From: CAZPRY01 sp964589175
Lineage (GTDB): Bacteria > Fidelibacterota > UBA2242
Reading direction: 5' to 3'
DNA length: 64,000 nt
Assembly (NCBI GenBank): GCA_964589175.1
Contig: CAZPRY010000019.1
Location: 1-64,000 of the forward strand
Shown here: positions 34,090 through 42,502 of the stretch, piece after piece
Position numbering within the stretch: the first letter of the stretch is position 1
Layout of the letters: the number at the start of each line of letters is the position of its first letter
The notes under the pieces: generated by a model
Databases searched by the model: none
Seen by the model: only the letters and a program-made list of their open reading frames with translations
What the model was told of the DNA's origin: nothing
Made by a program: the position numbers and the translations under genes

Positions 34090-34497
34090 TCAGGCGGTTT
34101 TTTTGCGGAAGCAACCCACCAGAGCGATCGGGGGCAATTCCCTCAGATCATCCACATCTATTTGGTAAGGATCGAGCTGCCCGGCGCGTTTGCGCAGTTT
34201 AACCGTGCGGAAGGCCTCCATCAGTTTGGCGACGTCAATTCCTTTCGGACAGCGGGTAGAACACTGCAGGCAGGTCGAACAGACCCAGATGGTTTCGCTG
34301 GCCAGGATACGCTCGATCTGACCGAATTGAGCCAAGCGCAGAACCTGGTTGGGTGTAAGATCCATATAGTCGACGAACGGGCACCCCGAGGAGCAGTTGC
34401 CGCACTGGTAGCAATCGAAGACGGATTGTCCCGAGATTTCTTCGATCCGTTCAAGGCTGCGATCGCGGATATTTTTCTTCGAAATTCGGTAGAGCAT
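34090..34497 (-). CDS. hdrC: HdrC, iron-sulfur subunit of heterodisulfide reductase-type complex
   Basis: This 135-residue ferredoxin-like subunit shuttles electrons between HdrA and HdrB. Two [4Fe-4S] motifs are present: DCYQCGNCSSGCPF and WVCSTCLQCSTRCPKG, followed by the family segment GIDVAKLMEAFR. It starts two bases after the korC stop (TAA-CG-ATG) and is followed by hdrB after 31 bases. The hdrCBA block is therefore directly joined to the ferredoxin-dependent oxidoreductase genes. Confidence 0.93.
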   Translation of the reverse strand: MLYRISKKNIRDRSLERIEEISGQSVFDCYQCGNCSSGCPFVDYMDLTPNQVLRLAQFGQIERILASETIWVCSTCLQCSTRCPKGIDVAKLMEAFRTVKLRKRAGQLDPYQIDVDDLRELPPIALVGCFRKKTA

Positions 34498-34499
34498 CG

Positions 34500-35036
34500 T
34501 TATTTCTCCGTATACTGAAATCCCGTTTCAAAAGCTTTAATGTTGAGATCGATGAATTTTTTGGGAACCGACTGGCGTATGGATTCCGCCATCGCTTCCG
34601 GGCTGGCGATGCCAGCCTGCGCCGTGGCAAAGCCCAGCATGACGATATTGGCGACGATTTTCTTACCCATCTCTTCGGCCAGCCGCGTGGCCGGGATGGC
34701 CTTTACGACGAAATCCGCGTGAGACCGAAACTGGGTGACGAGATCGGTATCATAAAGCAAAATACCGTTTTTACGCAGAATCGGCAGAAATATGTCGTAG
34801 GCTTCCTGGGACATTGTGATCAAAATGTCGGCGCTGTTCACCAGCGGATAATCGATTTCCTGATCGGAAATCACGACTTGCGAGCTGCAGGCTCCGCCGC
34901 GTGCTTCCGGACCGTAGGTCTGGGTCATAGAGGCTTTTTTATCGTCGAACAGGGAGGCGGCCTTTCCGATAATGTAGGCGGAGAGGATGATGCCCTGACC
35001 GCCGAAGCCTGCGATTTTTACCCTGAGAGTTTCCAT
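34500..35036 (-). CDS. korC: 2-oxoglutarate:ferredoxin oxidoreductase, gamma subunit
   Basis: The gamma chain of 2-oxoacid:ferredoxin oxidoreductases has 178 residues, the usual length. Family marks are IAGFGGQGIILSAYIIGKAA at the N-terminus and MTQTYGPEARGGACSSQVVIS in the middle. AGGAG precedes the ATG. It is the last of the four kor genes and is coupled to hdrC by a two-base gap. Substrate assignment to 2-oxoglutarate rests on the four-subunit korDABC order and neighbouring fumarase and fumarate reductase genes, so another 2-oxoacid remains possible. Confidence 0.88.
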   Translation of the reverse strand: METLRVKIAGFGGQGIILSAYIIGKAASLFDDKKASMTQTYGPEARGGACSSQVVISDQEIDYPLVNSADILITMSQEAYDIFLPILRKNGILLYDTDLVTQFRSHADFVVKAIPATRLAEEMGKKIVANIVMLGFATAQAGIASPEAMAESIRQSVPKKFIDLNIKAFETGFQYTEK

Positions 35037-35065
35037 GTTTTACTCCTGCAAAATTCTCCGTCGAA

Positions 35066-35989
35066 TTACCAGCGCGTTGTGCTGCGTTTGGTGAGCCGGC
35101 GCGTTCCGTGGCTCTGGATTTCTTCCCAATCGGCGTTTTTGGCGACCTTTTCGTGAATTCCGGCCTGCACATTTTCCCAGAAAGTCGGCCGGTCTTCATT
35201 CACGAAAGTCCCGCATACAATCTCATTATCCATTGTCAGCGGGATTTTCTGCGGATCGGCCGAGTGATCGATGACCGTACGCCGGCCGAAATCTTTGAGC
35301 AATTCCAGCCCGGTCCCGCCGCGGTTTTTACGGGCGAATACCGTAGCGCAGGGGGTGATAATTTCGATAAAGCAAAAGCCTTTTTTACAGGCGGCCTGCG
35401 CGATGGATTCGGTCAGCCGACGCAGATGCAGCGAAGTCCAGCGGGCGACGAAGGATGCGCCGGAAGCAGCCGCCAGACCGACCAGGTTAAAGGGCTGTTC
35501 ATAGTTGCCATAGGGCGCCGTCGAACTGTAGGCTTTCAGCGGGGTGGTGGGTGCATTTTGTCCGCCGGTCATGCCGTAGATAAAATTGTTGACGCAGATG
35601 ACATTGATATCGACGTTGCGGCGCGCGGCATGGATGAGATGATTGCCGCCGATCGCGAACAGGTCGCCGTCGCCGGAAAAGACGACGACGGTCAGTTCCC
35701 GGTTGGCCAGTTTGAGGCCGGTTGCAAACGGGATCGCCCGGCCATGCGTGGTATGATAGGAATCCATTTTGACATAACCGGCCACACGCCCGGTGCAGCC
35801 GATGCCCGAAACGAGCGCCACTTTATTGTAATCGATTCCAGCCTTCCTGATGCCGGCCGCGAAAGCATTAACGCAGCCGCCCAATCCGCAGCCCGAGCAC
35901 CAAATATGCGGGATACGGTCCATACGCAGCAAATCTTCCATCGGGTGGCGCAGGTCTTCGCTGATCATTTCCTGGCTGATGTCATTCAT
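35066..35989 (-). CDS. korB: 2-oxoglutarate:ferredoxin oxidoreductase, beta subunit
   Basis: The beta chain binds thiamine diphosphate and a [4Fe-4S] cluster. In this 307-residue protein the cluster Cys begin in IWCSGCGLGG and GIGCTGR. The TPP motif runs from GDGDLFAIGGNHLIHA to the conserved ICVNNFIYGMTGGQ. It overlaps korA by eight bases. The enzyme either oxidises 2-oxoglutarate to succinyl-CoA and CO2 or, with strongly reduced ferredoxin, runs the reductive carboxylation of the reverse TCA cycle. Confidence 0.9.
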   Translation of the reverse strand: MNDISQEMISEDLRHPMEDLLRMDRIPHIWCSGCGLGGCVNAFAAGIRKAGIDYNKVALVSGIGCTGRVAGYVKMDSYHTTHGRAIPFATGLKLANRELTVVVFSGDGDLFAIGGNHLIHAARRNVDINVICVNNFIYGMTGGQNAPTTPLKAYSSTAPYGNYEQPFNLVGLAAASGASFVARWTSLHLRRLTESIAQAACKKGFCFIEIITPCATVFARKNRGGTGLELLKDFGRRTVIDHSADPQKIPLTMDNEIVCGTFVNEDRPTFWENVQAGIHEKVAKNADWEEIQSHGTRRLTKRSTTRW

Positions 35990-37136
35990 CGGCGACCTCT
36001 TTTATCGCATTAAAAATCTCTTGAAAATCGTGGATACCGCCGCCCGGATGGGGAAGAAGTCTTACAGTGGCGTAGCGTGCGGCGCAGCGCTCCACTTCAC
36101 GCACCATCTGGCCGAGGTTTAGTTCCGGAACGACGAAGCCTTTGACTTTTTGGGAGAGTTCACGAATCCGCTTCTCGGGGAAGGGCCAGACCGTGATAAG
36201 GCGCAGATAGCCGACTTTTATGCCAGCCTTTTTAGCCATTTCAATCGCCGGAAAGACGGTTCGGGCGGTGATTCCGTAACAGACTACCACGACATCGGCT
36301 CCGTCGATATCGCGCTCTTCCAGTTCGATGATTTCATCTTCATGCTTACGGATTTTTTCGGTCAGCCGGGGAACGCATTCAAACTGGCCTTCGACCGTCA
36401 TATCGGGGTAACCGCGCTTGTCGTGCGTCAGGCCGGTGCTGTGATAGCGATAGCCGTCGCCGGCCTTGGCGAATTCCGGGATCAGGTCCTCGCCGACTTC
36501 ATAAGGAAAATATTCCTCGGGGGATTTGGAGGTATATTTGCGATCGACGATATGCAGTTCTTCAACCGGCGGGATCACGACCTTTTCGGTCATGTGCCCC
36601 ACGATCGCATCGGTCAGGATGAAAACCGGCAAACGGTATTTTTCGGCGTGATTAAAGGCCTTGATCGTGAGATCGAAAAGTTCCTGGGGCGACTTCGGGC
36701 AGAGTGCGATGACGCCGTAATCTCCATGTGAACCCCAGCGGGCCTGCATCATATCAGACTGTCCCCAGAGCGTCGGCAACCCCGTCGAAGGCGAACCGCG
36801 CTGGACGTTGACAATCACACAGGGACTTTCCATCATCATACCCAGGCCGATATTCTCATTCATCAGCGAAATGCCCGGGCCGGAGGTGGCGGTCATCGAT
36901 TTGGCGCCGGCCCAGGACGCTCCCAGAATCGCCGCCATCGAGGCGATCTCATCTTCGAATTGCACGAATACGCCGTCGAGCAGCGGCAGCCGCATCGCCA
37001 TGCGTTCGGCGATTTCCGAAGCCGGCGTGATCGGGTAACCGCCGAAAAAGCGGCAGCCGGCGGCGATGGCTCCCTCGGCGCAGGCAATATCGCCCTGCAT
37101 GAAGAATTCGCCGTGCAACTTACTTTTCTTGAACAA
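35982..37136 (-). CDS. korA: 2-oxoglutarate:ferredoxin oxidoreductase, alpha subunit
   Basis: The alpha chain forms the pyrimidine side of the TPP site. From a TTG at 37136 it has 384 residues starting MFKKSKLHGEFFMQGDIACAEGAIAAG, as in the KorA family, with GGYPITPASEIAE and TATSGPGISLM further on. I chose TTG because AAAGGAG lies seven to eight bases upstream and no ATG is available in this stretch; the next in-frame ATG would remove conserved residues. The start lies inside the end of the ferredoxin gene (17-base overlap), and the end overlaps korB, so the kor genes are tightly coupled. Confidence 0.9.
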   Translation of the reverse strand: MFKKSKLHGEFFMQGDIACAEGAIAAGCRFFGGYPITPASEIAERMAMRLPLLDGVFVQFEDEIASMAAILGASWAGAKSMTATSGPGISLMNENIGLGMMMESPCVIVNVQRGSPSTGLPTLWGQSDMMQARWGSHGDYGVIALCPKSPQELFDLTIKAFNHAEKYRLPVFILTDAIVGHMTEKVVIPPVEELHIVDRKYTSKSPEEYFPYEVGEDLIPEFAKAGDGYRYHSTGLTHDKRGYPDMTVEGQFECVPRLTEKIRKHEDEIIELEERDIDGADVVVVCYGITARTVFPAIEMAKKAGIKVGYLRLITVWPFPEKRIRELSQKVKGFVVPELNLGQMVREVERCAARYATVRLLPHPGGGIHDFQEIFNAIKEVADE

Positions 37137-37428
37137 GATGGTTCTCCTTTCCGTCTGCGGCGGAACCGGATTCCTTCTTCTCGGTGACGAATATGGCAAA
37201 ATCCGGGCAGATCACCTCACACAGGCCGCAATAGCAGCATTTCTCCGGGTGAGCGATAAAAGGCGGGTGATACCCCTTTTCGTTGAATTCCCCGGAAATT
37301 TCCAATACTTTGTTCGGGCAGTACTCAATGCAGAAATTGCAGCCTTTACAACGGTTCGGAATAATGTGAATTTCACCGCGTACCGTTTTGGGTTTGGGCT
37401 GCCCAAAGGGATTTTCCCAATATTTCAT
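37120..37428 (-). CDS. korD: 2x[4Fe-4S] ferredoxin subunit of the oxidoreductase
   Basis: This 102-residue ferredoxin has two complete motifs, CKGCNFCIEYCPNKV and CCYCGLCEVICPDFA, and the family phrase EISGEFNEKGYHPP between them, characteristic of the delta subunit of 2-oxoacid:ferredoxin oxidoreductases. AGGAGTGATCA precedes the ATG. It overlaps korA. A 126-base spacer separates it from the upstream TPR gene and could hold an internal promoter or attenuator. Confidence 0.92.
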   Translation of the reverse strand: MKYWENPFGQPKPKTVRGEIHIIPNRCKGCNFCIEYCPNKVLEISGEFNEKGYHPPFIAHPEKCCYCGLCEVICPDFAIFVTEKKESGSAADGKENHLVQEK

Positions 37429-37479
37429 TGATCACTCCTGAAAGATATTTGCGGCACATTCTGTGCTGATATGAAAAGC

Positions 37480-37553
37480 CCCTGTTTCATTAAGCAAGCG
37501 TACTGTGCATAATCTCTTTGACAGTGATCGCCGATTCCCGACGAGGAACAGGG
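37480..37553. repeat. Spaced inverted repeat in the TPR-korD spacer
   Basis: CCCTGTT (37480-37486) and AACAGGG (37547-37553) are perfect complements about 60 bases apart. On the transcribed (minus) strand the second arm is followed by GGCTTTTC. This could form a long-range stem between the TPR stop and the korD ribosome site, but the T-run is weak and the arms are only seven bases, so function is uncertain. Confidence 0.3.
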
Positions 37554-37554
37554 T

Positions 37555-38244
37555 CTAGAGAGGCGGAACCTCGAACGTGTAGAGGTTATCCTCCTGCAAT
37601 TCCGTCAAGCGGCGTCTGGCGTCGTTGTGCTTGGGATCCAGTTCAATGACTATTTTGAATTCCCTGATGGCGTTCTCGTGGTCGGAAAGACCGAGATAGG
37701 AACGTCCGAGGTGGTAATGGACCGAAGAGAGTTTTGGATTTTCTTCCAGGATGCGTTTCAGGCAGTCGATCGCTTTCAGGTATTCGCCGGCGGCTTTATA
37801 GGCGACCGAGAGCTGGTAAAATCCAAGTGTTCCCGATGGACTTTTTTTCTGGAGGTGGGTGTAGGATTCGATGGCTTTATCGATTTCGCCGGTGTGGTAA
37901 TAGCACAGCCCTTCCCAATAATAGGCCATGTACAATTCCGGCGCGACTTCGTTGATGTGTTTGAACAGCTGAATGGCTTTGGTGAATTTGGTGGCCCGGA
38001 AATAGGAGATTCCCAGACGATAGAGCGCGAAAGTGTAATCGGGGTGCGCCTTGACGACCTTTTCAAATTCGTCAATGGATTTCTGAATATCGCCGGAGAC
38101 GTAATAGAGTTCGCCCAGCTTCACCTGCATCATGGTATCGGTTTCGCGCTGTAAAATTTCTTCGATGGTTTCGATTGCCAGGGATATGTGGCCCTGTAGT
38201 TCGTATGTGGCTGCTTTCTTGTAGAGGTCGCTTAGTACGTTCAT
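37555..38244 (-). CDS. Tetratricopeptide-repeat protein
   Basis: The 229-residue protein is made of about six TPR units of 34 residues, for example GELYYVSGDIQKSIDEFEKV and LGRSYLGLSDHENAIREFK. It has no signal peptide or membrane segment, so it is a cytoplasmic scaffold for protein contacts. The position between the fumarase genes (31-base spacer) and the kor-hdr-mvh genes is notable: an assembly factor or scaffold for this multi-enzyme set is possible, but only context supports that. The ATG has GGAGAG upstream. Confidence 0.85.
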   Translation of the reverse strand: MNVLSDLYKKAATYELQGHISLAIETIEEILQRETDTMMQVKLGELYYVSGDIQKSIDEFEKVVKAHPDYTFALYRLGISYFRATKFTKAIQLFKHINEVAPELYMAYYWEGLCYYHTGEIDKAIESYTHLQKKSPSGTLGFYQLSVAYKAAGEYLKAIDCLKRILEENPKLSSVHYHLGRSYLGLSDHENAIREFKIVIELDPKHNDARRRLTELQEDNLYTFEVPPL

Positions 38245-38275
38245 AACATCTCTCCATGTCCTTGAAATTTTGGAT

Positions 38276-38833
38276 TTATTCCCGGTGGTATTTCTCGACT
38301 CCGATTTTATAAATATCGTTTCCTTTCGTATCGTTGGCGACGAAAACCGGGAAATCTTCCACCTGCAATTCCCGGATCGCTTCGGCGCCGAGGTCCTCGT
38401 AAGCGATAATCCTGGCAGCTTTGACCGATTGGGCGGTGACGACCGCCGCGCCGCCGATGGCCGCGAAATAGACCGCCCGGTTTTTTACCAGGGAGTCGAT
38501 CACAGCCTGCCCGCGGGGTCCTTTCCCGATCATGCCTTTGAGACCGGCATCCAGCAGAATCGGCGAATACGGGTCCATGCGATAGGAAGTTGTCGGTCCG
38601 GCGGACCCGATCGGTTTCCCGGGCGGGGCGGGTGAGGGCCCTACGAAGTAGATGATCTGTCCCCTGATATCAAACGGTAGATCTTCGCCCTGCGCGAGCA
38701 ATTCCACCAGACGTTTATGGGCGGCGTCGCGCGCGGTATAGACGATGCCGCTGATCAGAACTTTATCGCCGACGTTCAGCTGCTCGATGTCTTCGGCTTT
38801 GAGAGGAGTATGCAGATGGATTTCGTGGGTCAT
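38276..38833 (-). CDS. Class I fumarate hydratase, beta subunit
   Basis: This is the C-terminal-type subunit of the two-chain, oxygen-sensitive [4Fe-4S] fumarase, which converts malate and fumarate. The 185-residue product has the conserved GDKVLISGIVYTARDAAHKR, GPSPAPPGKPIGSAGPTTS and KGNRAVYFAAIGGAA-like blocks (here KNRAVYFAAIGGAAV). In relatives the same fold serves tartrate dehydratase; the genomic neighbours (fumarate reductase, malic enzyme) favour fumarase. It begins 15 bases after the alpha gene. GGGAGGG precedes the ATG. Confidence 0.92.
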   Translation of the reverse strand: MTHEIHLHTPLKAEDIEQLNVGDKVLISGIVYTARDAAHKRLVELLAQGEDLPFDIRGQIIYFVGPSPAPPGKPIGSAGPTTSYRMDPYSPILLDAGLKGMIGKGPRGQAVIDSLVKNRAVYFAAIGGAAVVTAQSVKAARIIAYEDLGAEAIRELQVEDFPVFVANDTKGNDIYKIGVEKYHRE

Positions 38834-38848
38834 AAATCCCTCCCGATA

Positions 38849-39697
38849 TTATTGTATGATCGCACTGCGATGCCGGTGGCAGTGGCATTGAACGTTGACG
38901 GCGACCGGCATGGAGGCGATATGGCAGGCTTTGTACAAAATATTTACGCCGAGTGCCGTTGTGCGGCCTCCCAATCCCTGCGGGCCGATGCCCAGTCTAT
39001 TGATCCGCTCCAGGATGTCCTGTTCTACGGCCGCCCATTCCGGTTCCGGGTGCGCTTGCGTGATAGGCCGCAGCAGGGCTTTTTTGGCCAGGAGGGCGCT
39101 CTGCTCGAAATTTCCACCCAGGCCGATCCCGACGATGACCGGGGGGCAGGGATTGCCGCCGGCCTCTTTGATGCGGTTGACGACGAAGTCTTTAACGCCT
39201 TCGATTCCATCGGCGGCTTTCATCATTTTCACCATGCTCATGTTTTCCGATCCGCCGCCTTTCGGAGCAACCGTAATTTTCAGCGTTTTTCCGGGCACGA
39301 TATCGGTATAGATCAGGGCAGGCGTATTGTCCCGGGTATTTTTTCTTTTAATGATCGGGTCGTTCACCATCGATTTGCGCAGGTAACCGTCCCGGTAGCC
39401 CTGTCGGACGCCCTCCTGGATCGCCTCATAAAAATCTCCGCCCGCCAGGTGCACATCCTGCCCCAACTCCACGAACACGACCGCCACGCCCGTATCCTGG
39501 CAGATCGGCATGCGTTCGGCAACCGCCATTTCGTAGTTGGCCAGCATCAGGGACATGATTTCACGGGCCGTCGGAGAATCCTCGCTTGGCAGGAATTCAT
39601 TTACCTTCGTGATGACATCCTCACTCACGTACAGGTTTGCTTCGATGCATAATTTTTTGACAACCGGGATTATGTTCGAAACATTAATCTCTTTCAA
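38849..39697 (-). CDS. Class I fumarate hydratase, alpha subunit
   Basis: This catalytic subunit of 282 residues holds a [4Fe-4S] cluster. The three expected Cys are in MPICQDTGVAVVF, GGNPCPPVIVGIG and VNVQCHCHRH. The enzyme hydrates fumarate without redox change but its cluster is oxygen-labile, fitting an anaerobe. The gene starts with TTG at 39697, supported by AGGAG six bases upstream and by the family N-terminus; no ATG exists before the conserved region. It is the first gene of the long operon down to malic enzyme. Confidence 0.93.
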   Translation of the reverse strand: MKEINVSNIIPVVKKLCIEANLYVSEDVITKVNEFLPSEDSPTAREIMSLMLANYEMAVAERMPICQDTGVAVVFVELGQDVHLAGGDFYEAIQEGVRQGYRDGYLRKSMVNDPIIKRKNTRDNTPALIYTDIVPGKTLKITVAPKGGGSENMSMVKMMKAADGIEGVKDFVVNRIKEAGGNPCPPVIVGIGLGGNFEQSALLAKKALLRPITQAHPEPEWAAVEQDILERINRLGIGPQGLGGRTTALGVNILYKACHIASMPVAVNVQCHCHRHRSAIIQ

Positions 39698-40106
39698 GAT
39701 TGGCTCCTGATTTTATTAAGCGATATTATTAATAACAATTAGCGTTATAATTATTATAGGGTAATAGCTAAATCTGTGCCGGAAAGGACGTATTCCTTCA
39801 TATCTCTTCGGTCTGGTGGTTTTTTCGGTGTAGTTATGTTTGATTTGTTCTTTCATTGCATCTCGTGATGTACTGAAAGCAGTATGGAAAAAAATCAGAT
39901 TCGGAAACAAAAAAATCCGGCGTTTATTTTAAAAAATCACAGATTATTCAAAAGAGCGTTGCCGGGTTTTATCATAACATATGGTCTGTTCTTTGGATTA
40001 ATATAGGCCTTAATAAACTAAAATGTAAAATACTTTTTCTGAATATTTTTAATAAAGGCCAATTTTCACCTGGACCACGCGATCCGGCATCCATCGGGAA
40101 ATTTCT
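39698..40106. other. AT-rich intergenic region with the fumarase operon promoter
   Basis: This 409-base AT-rich stretch lies upstream of the long minus-strand operon and downstream of the signalling cluster, also minus. On the minus strand TATAAT occurs at 39757-39752, 55 bases before the fumarase start. No good -35 box is 16-18 bases above it, so an activator or a non-standard sigma factor may be needed. A 64-codon minus-strand frame here (39716-39910, TTG start) is not convincing as a gene. No clear terminator for the kinase gene was seen. Confidence 0.45.
39752..39757 (-). promoter_or_regulatory. Possible -10 box of the fumarase/kor/hdr/mvh operon
   Basis: A perfect TATAAT on the minus strand lies 55 bases upstream of the TTG start of fumarase alpha. 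The matching -35 region (GGCACA) is poor. In AT-rich DNA a chance match is not unlikely. Confidence 0.3.
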
Positions 40107-42038
40107 TTATTTCTCGAGAACTTTGCGGATTGCACTCAACAGACTCGGAAGGGCAATCGGTTTCTGGATAAAAGTGAAGCCCTCTTTCAGGATCGATGAC
40201 AATTTTACACGATCCCCTAAATAGCCACTTGCCAGGATGACCTTGAGTTCGGGTTTTTTTTGTTTGAGCTGCACTGCCAGATCCAGACCGTTGGCGCCGG
40301 TCAGAATAATATCGGAGATCAGAACCTGAAAATCAGCATTTTCTTCTTCAAAGATTATCAGAGCCTCTTCGGCATTGCAGGCCGGAGTGACCTGATAATT
40401 ATTGCGGGTCAGGACTATCTTGAATAGAGATCGGATCGAGTCCTCATCTTCGACCAGCAAAATTCGCTCGCCGTTTCCGGACGGACTTTCGGAGACTTTG
40501 CTCTCATCGATGAGTTGTTGTTCCGGGATATTGGAAAAGGGAAAAAAGAGCTGAAACACGGTCCCGGAATTGAGATGGCTTTCGACTTTGGCGAAGCCTT
40601 TATGCTGTTGCAGGATTCCGTAGACGACGGATAATCCCAATCCCGTACCCTGCCCCTGGTCTTTGGTGCTGAAAAAGGGTTCGAATATGTTGCCGAGGAT
40701 GCTTTCATCCATCCCGATGCCGGTATCCTGGAGTGTCAGACGGACATAAGTCCCTGGATCGCTTTCGGGAATGTTGAGGCAATCCTGATCGTTCAGGGTG
40801 ACGAGCTCCGTTCGAATCGTGATTTGACCCCCATCGGGCATCGCATCGCGGGCGTTCAGCACCAGGTTCATGATGACCTGTTCCAGACCGCCCTCGTCGG
40901 CAGAAAAGTTTGGGAGCTTGGCCTGCAGGCTGGTTTCGATGCTGATGTCCTCTCCGATCAATCGCTTCAACATCTTCAACATACCAGTGATCAATTCGTT
41001 CAGATTGAGCATCTGTTGCTGGATCGGTTGTTTGCGGCTGAAAGAGAGCAGCTGGCGGGTCAGTTTTGCGGCGCGTTCCCCGGATTGCTGGATTTGCTCA
41101 AGATAGGGAGTCAGGATCGGGTTGGCGTGGTTACTGTACTGGGCGAGTTGGACGTTGCCGAGGATTACAGTCAGCAAATTGTTGAAATCGTGCGCGATTC
41201 CTCCAGCGAGCCGGCCGACCGCTTCCATCTTCTGGGCCTGCACCAGCTGATCCTTTAAACGTAAGCTCTCGGCTTCCTGTTCTTTCAACTGGGAGATATC
41301 CGTGGCGATATGGATCACCTTTTCCAGTTGGCCGGATTCGTCCAACACGGGTGTGCATGAAACCATGAAATGGCCCCGAAAAAGTTCCACCTCCATCTCC
41401 ATGCTTTCATGTTCGTTCGAAACCAGCATCTTGCGCATGGGGCAGTTCGGCGGGAGGCCATTGTGAAATATTTCGTAACATTTTTTTCCGACGAGTTCCT
41501 GTTCGGATAATCCGGTTGTTTCGAGCGTTCTCCGATTGGCTTTGATGATGTTGAAATCCTTGTCCAGGATGATCGTTGGCTGCCCGATCGCCTGGAAAAT
41601 CTCGTGCCACTCCTTATCGGATTTACGTACGGCGGCCTCGGCTTCCCTGCGTTTCAGAACCTGATTGTGTTCCCTCAGGGAACGCTTCATGGCCGGTACG
41701 AGCCGCTTTAAATTGGCTTTCGGGACATAATCGGTGGCGCCCGCAATCATGATTTCCACGGCGTGTTCTTCCCCGATAAAACCGGATACCAGGATGAATG
41801 GCAGATCGGGATCGTGTTGCCGAATCATTTTCAGGGCTTCGGTGCCGTTGAATTTCGGCATTTGATAATCGGCGATTACGATATCCCAGGGAGTCCGGGA
41901 CAATTCGACTTTGAGGTCGTCGGCCGTTTCCACGATCGTATAAATCGGGTCAAAACCGCCCTTTCGCACGGTATGCAGGATCATAGTGACATCATCGAAG
42001 GAATCCTCGATGAACAGGATATGGATTCGTCTTTTCAT
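40107..42038 (-). CDS. Hybrid histidine kinase: REC-PAS-HK-REC
   Basis: This 643-residue soluble signalling protein has an N-terminal receiver (Asp57, VIADYQMPKF) and one PAS domain (about 140-255, with the NCPM-containing C[FY]EIFH variant that often senses redox or metal state). HisKA follows with GGIAHDFNNLLTV (His283), then HATPase (GTGLGLSVVYGI) and a C-terminal receiver (VLISDIILTGANG). It starts immediately after the stop of the single-domain receiver gene, so the two are co-translated and probably act in one relay. The receiver-first architecture is the same as in the 1549-residue kinase at 18 kb. Confidence 0.92.
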   Translation of the reverse strand: MKRRIHILFIEDSFDDVTMILHTVRKGGFDPIYTIVETADDLKVELSRTPWDIVIADYQMPKFNGTEALKMIRQHDPDLPFILVSGFIGEEHAVEIMIAGATDYVPKANLKRLVPAMKRSLREHNQVLKRREAEAAVRKSDKEWHEIFQAIGQPTIILDKDFNIIKANRRTLETTGLSEQELVGKKCYEIFHNGLPPNCPMRKMLVSNEHESMEMEVELFRGHFMVSCTPVLDESGQLEKVIHIATDISQLKEQEAESLRLKDQLVQAQKMEAVGRLAGGIAHDFNNLLTVILGNVQLAQYSNHANPILTPYLEQIQQSGERAAKLTRQLLSFSRKQPIQQQMLNLNELITGMLKMLKRLIGEDISIETSLQAKLPNFSADEGGLEQVIMNLVLNARDAMPDGGQITIRTELVTLNDQDCLNIPESDPGTYVRLTLQDTGIGMDESILGNIFEPFFSTKDQGQGTGLGLSVVYGILQQHKGFAKVESHLNSGTVFQLFFPFSNIPEQQLIDESKVSESPSGNGERILLVEDEDSIRSLFKIVLTRNNYQVTPACNAEEALIIFEEENADFQVLISDIILTGANGLDLAVQLKQKKPELKVILASGYLGDRVKLSSILKEGFTFIQKPIALPSLLSAIRKVLEK

Positions 42039-42491
42039 TTACTCACCGCTATGGGGGGTCTCATTTAAAAGCAACCAGTACAAGCCCAGACTCTGCACCG
42101 CCTGCATAAATTGCTGGAAATCGATAGGTTTCCGGATATAGCTGTTCGCGCCCAGTTTATAGCCTTTGACGATATCTTCTTCTTCCAGGGAAGAGGTCAG
42201 GATCACGACCGGAATCAGCTCGGTTTTGGGATTGGAACGTATCTGTTTCAATACTTCGTGACCGTTCATTTTCGGCAATTTGAGATCCAGCAGGATAACT
42301 GTGGGAGCACATTTCGGCCCATAGTCTTTATACTTGCCGCGACAGAGCAGGAAGTCCATCGCTTCAGCCCCATCATTCACGACGATTACTTCATTCATGA
42401 TATTGTTCTTCTGCAGGGCTCGCAGGGTCAGATCGACGTCGTCGGGATTGTCTTCGACCAGTAAAATTTTTTTTGTCTTTTTGTTTTCCAT
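42039..42491 (-). CDS. Single-domain response regulator, Rcp1-like
   Basis: This 150-residue receiver without output domain has the pattern of Rcp1-type partners of phytochrome-like kinases: LLVEDNPDDVDLTLRAL at the N-terminus, Asp69 as phospho-acceptor in VILLDLKLPKMNG, ILTSS, and the late Lys in IRKPIDFQQF. The likely phospho-donor is the membrane kinase encoded 11 bases upstream. The target may be the hybrid kinase downstream or a protein contact. Confidence 0.92.
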   Translation of the reverse strand: MENKKTKKILLVEDNPDDVDLTLRALQKNNIMNEVIVVNDGAEAMDFLLCRGKYKDYGPKCAPTVILLDLKLPKMNGHEVLKQIRSNPKTELIPVVILTSSLEEEDIVKGYKLGANSYIRKPIDFQQFMQAVQSLGLYWLLLNETPHSGE

Positions 42492-42502
42492 GGAGCGTTC
42501 CT

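Noticed and set aside
39716..39910. 64-codon minus-strand frame with a hydrophobic C-terminus
   Set aside because: It needs a TTG start without a ribosome site and lies in AT-rich promoter DNA; the hydrophobic end reflects A/T-rich codons.
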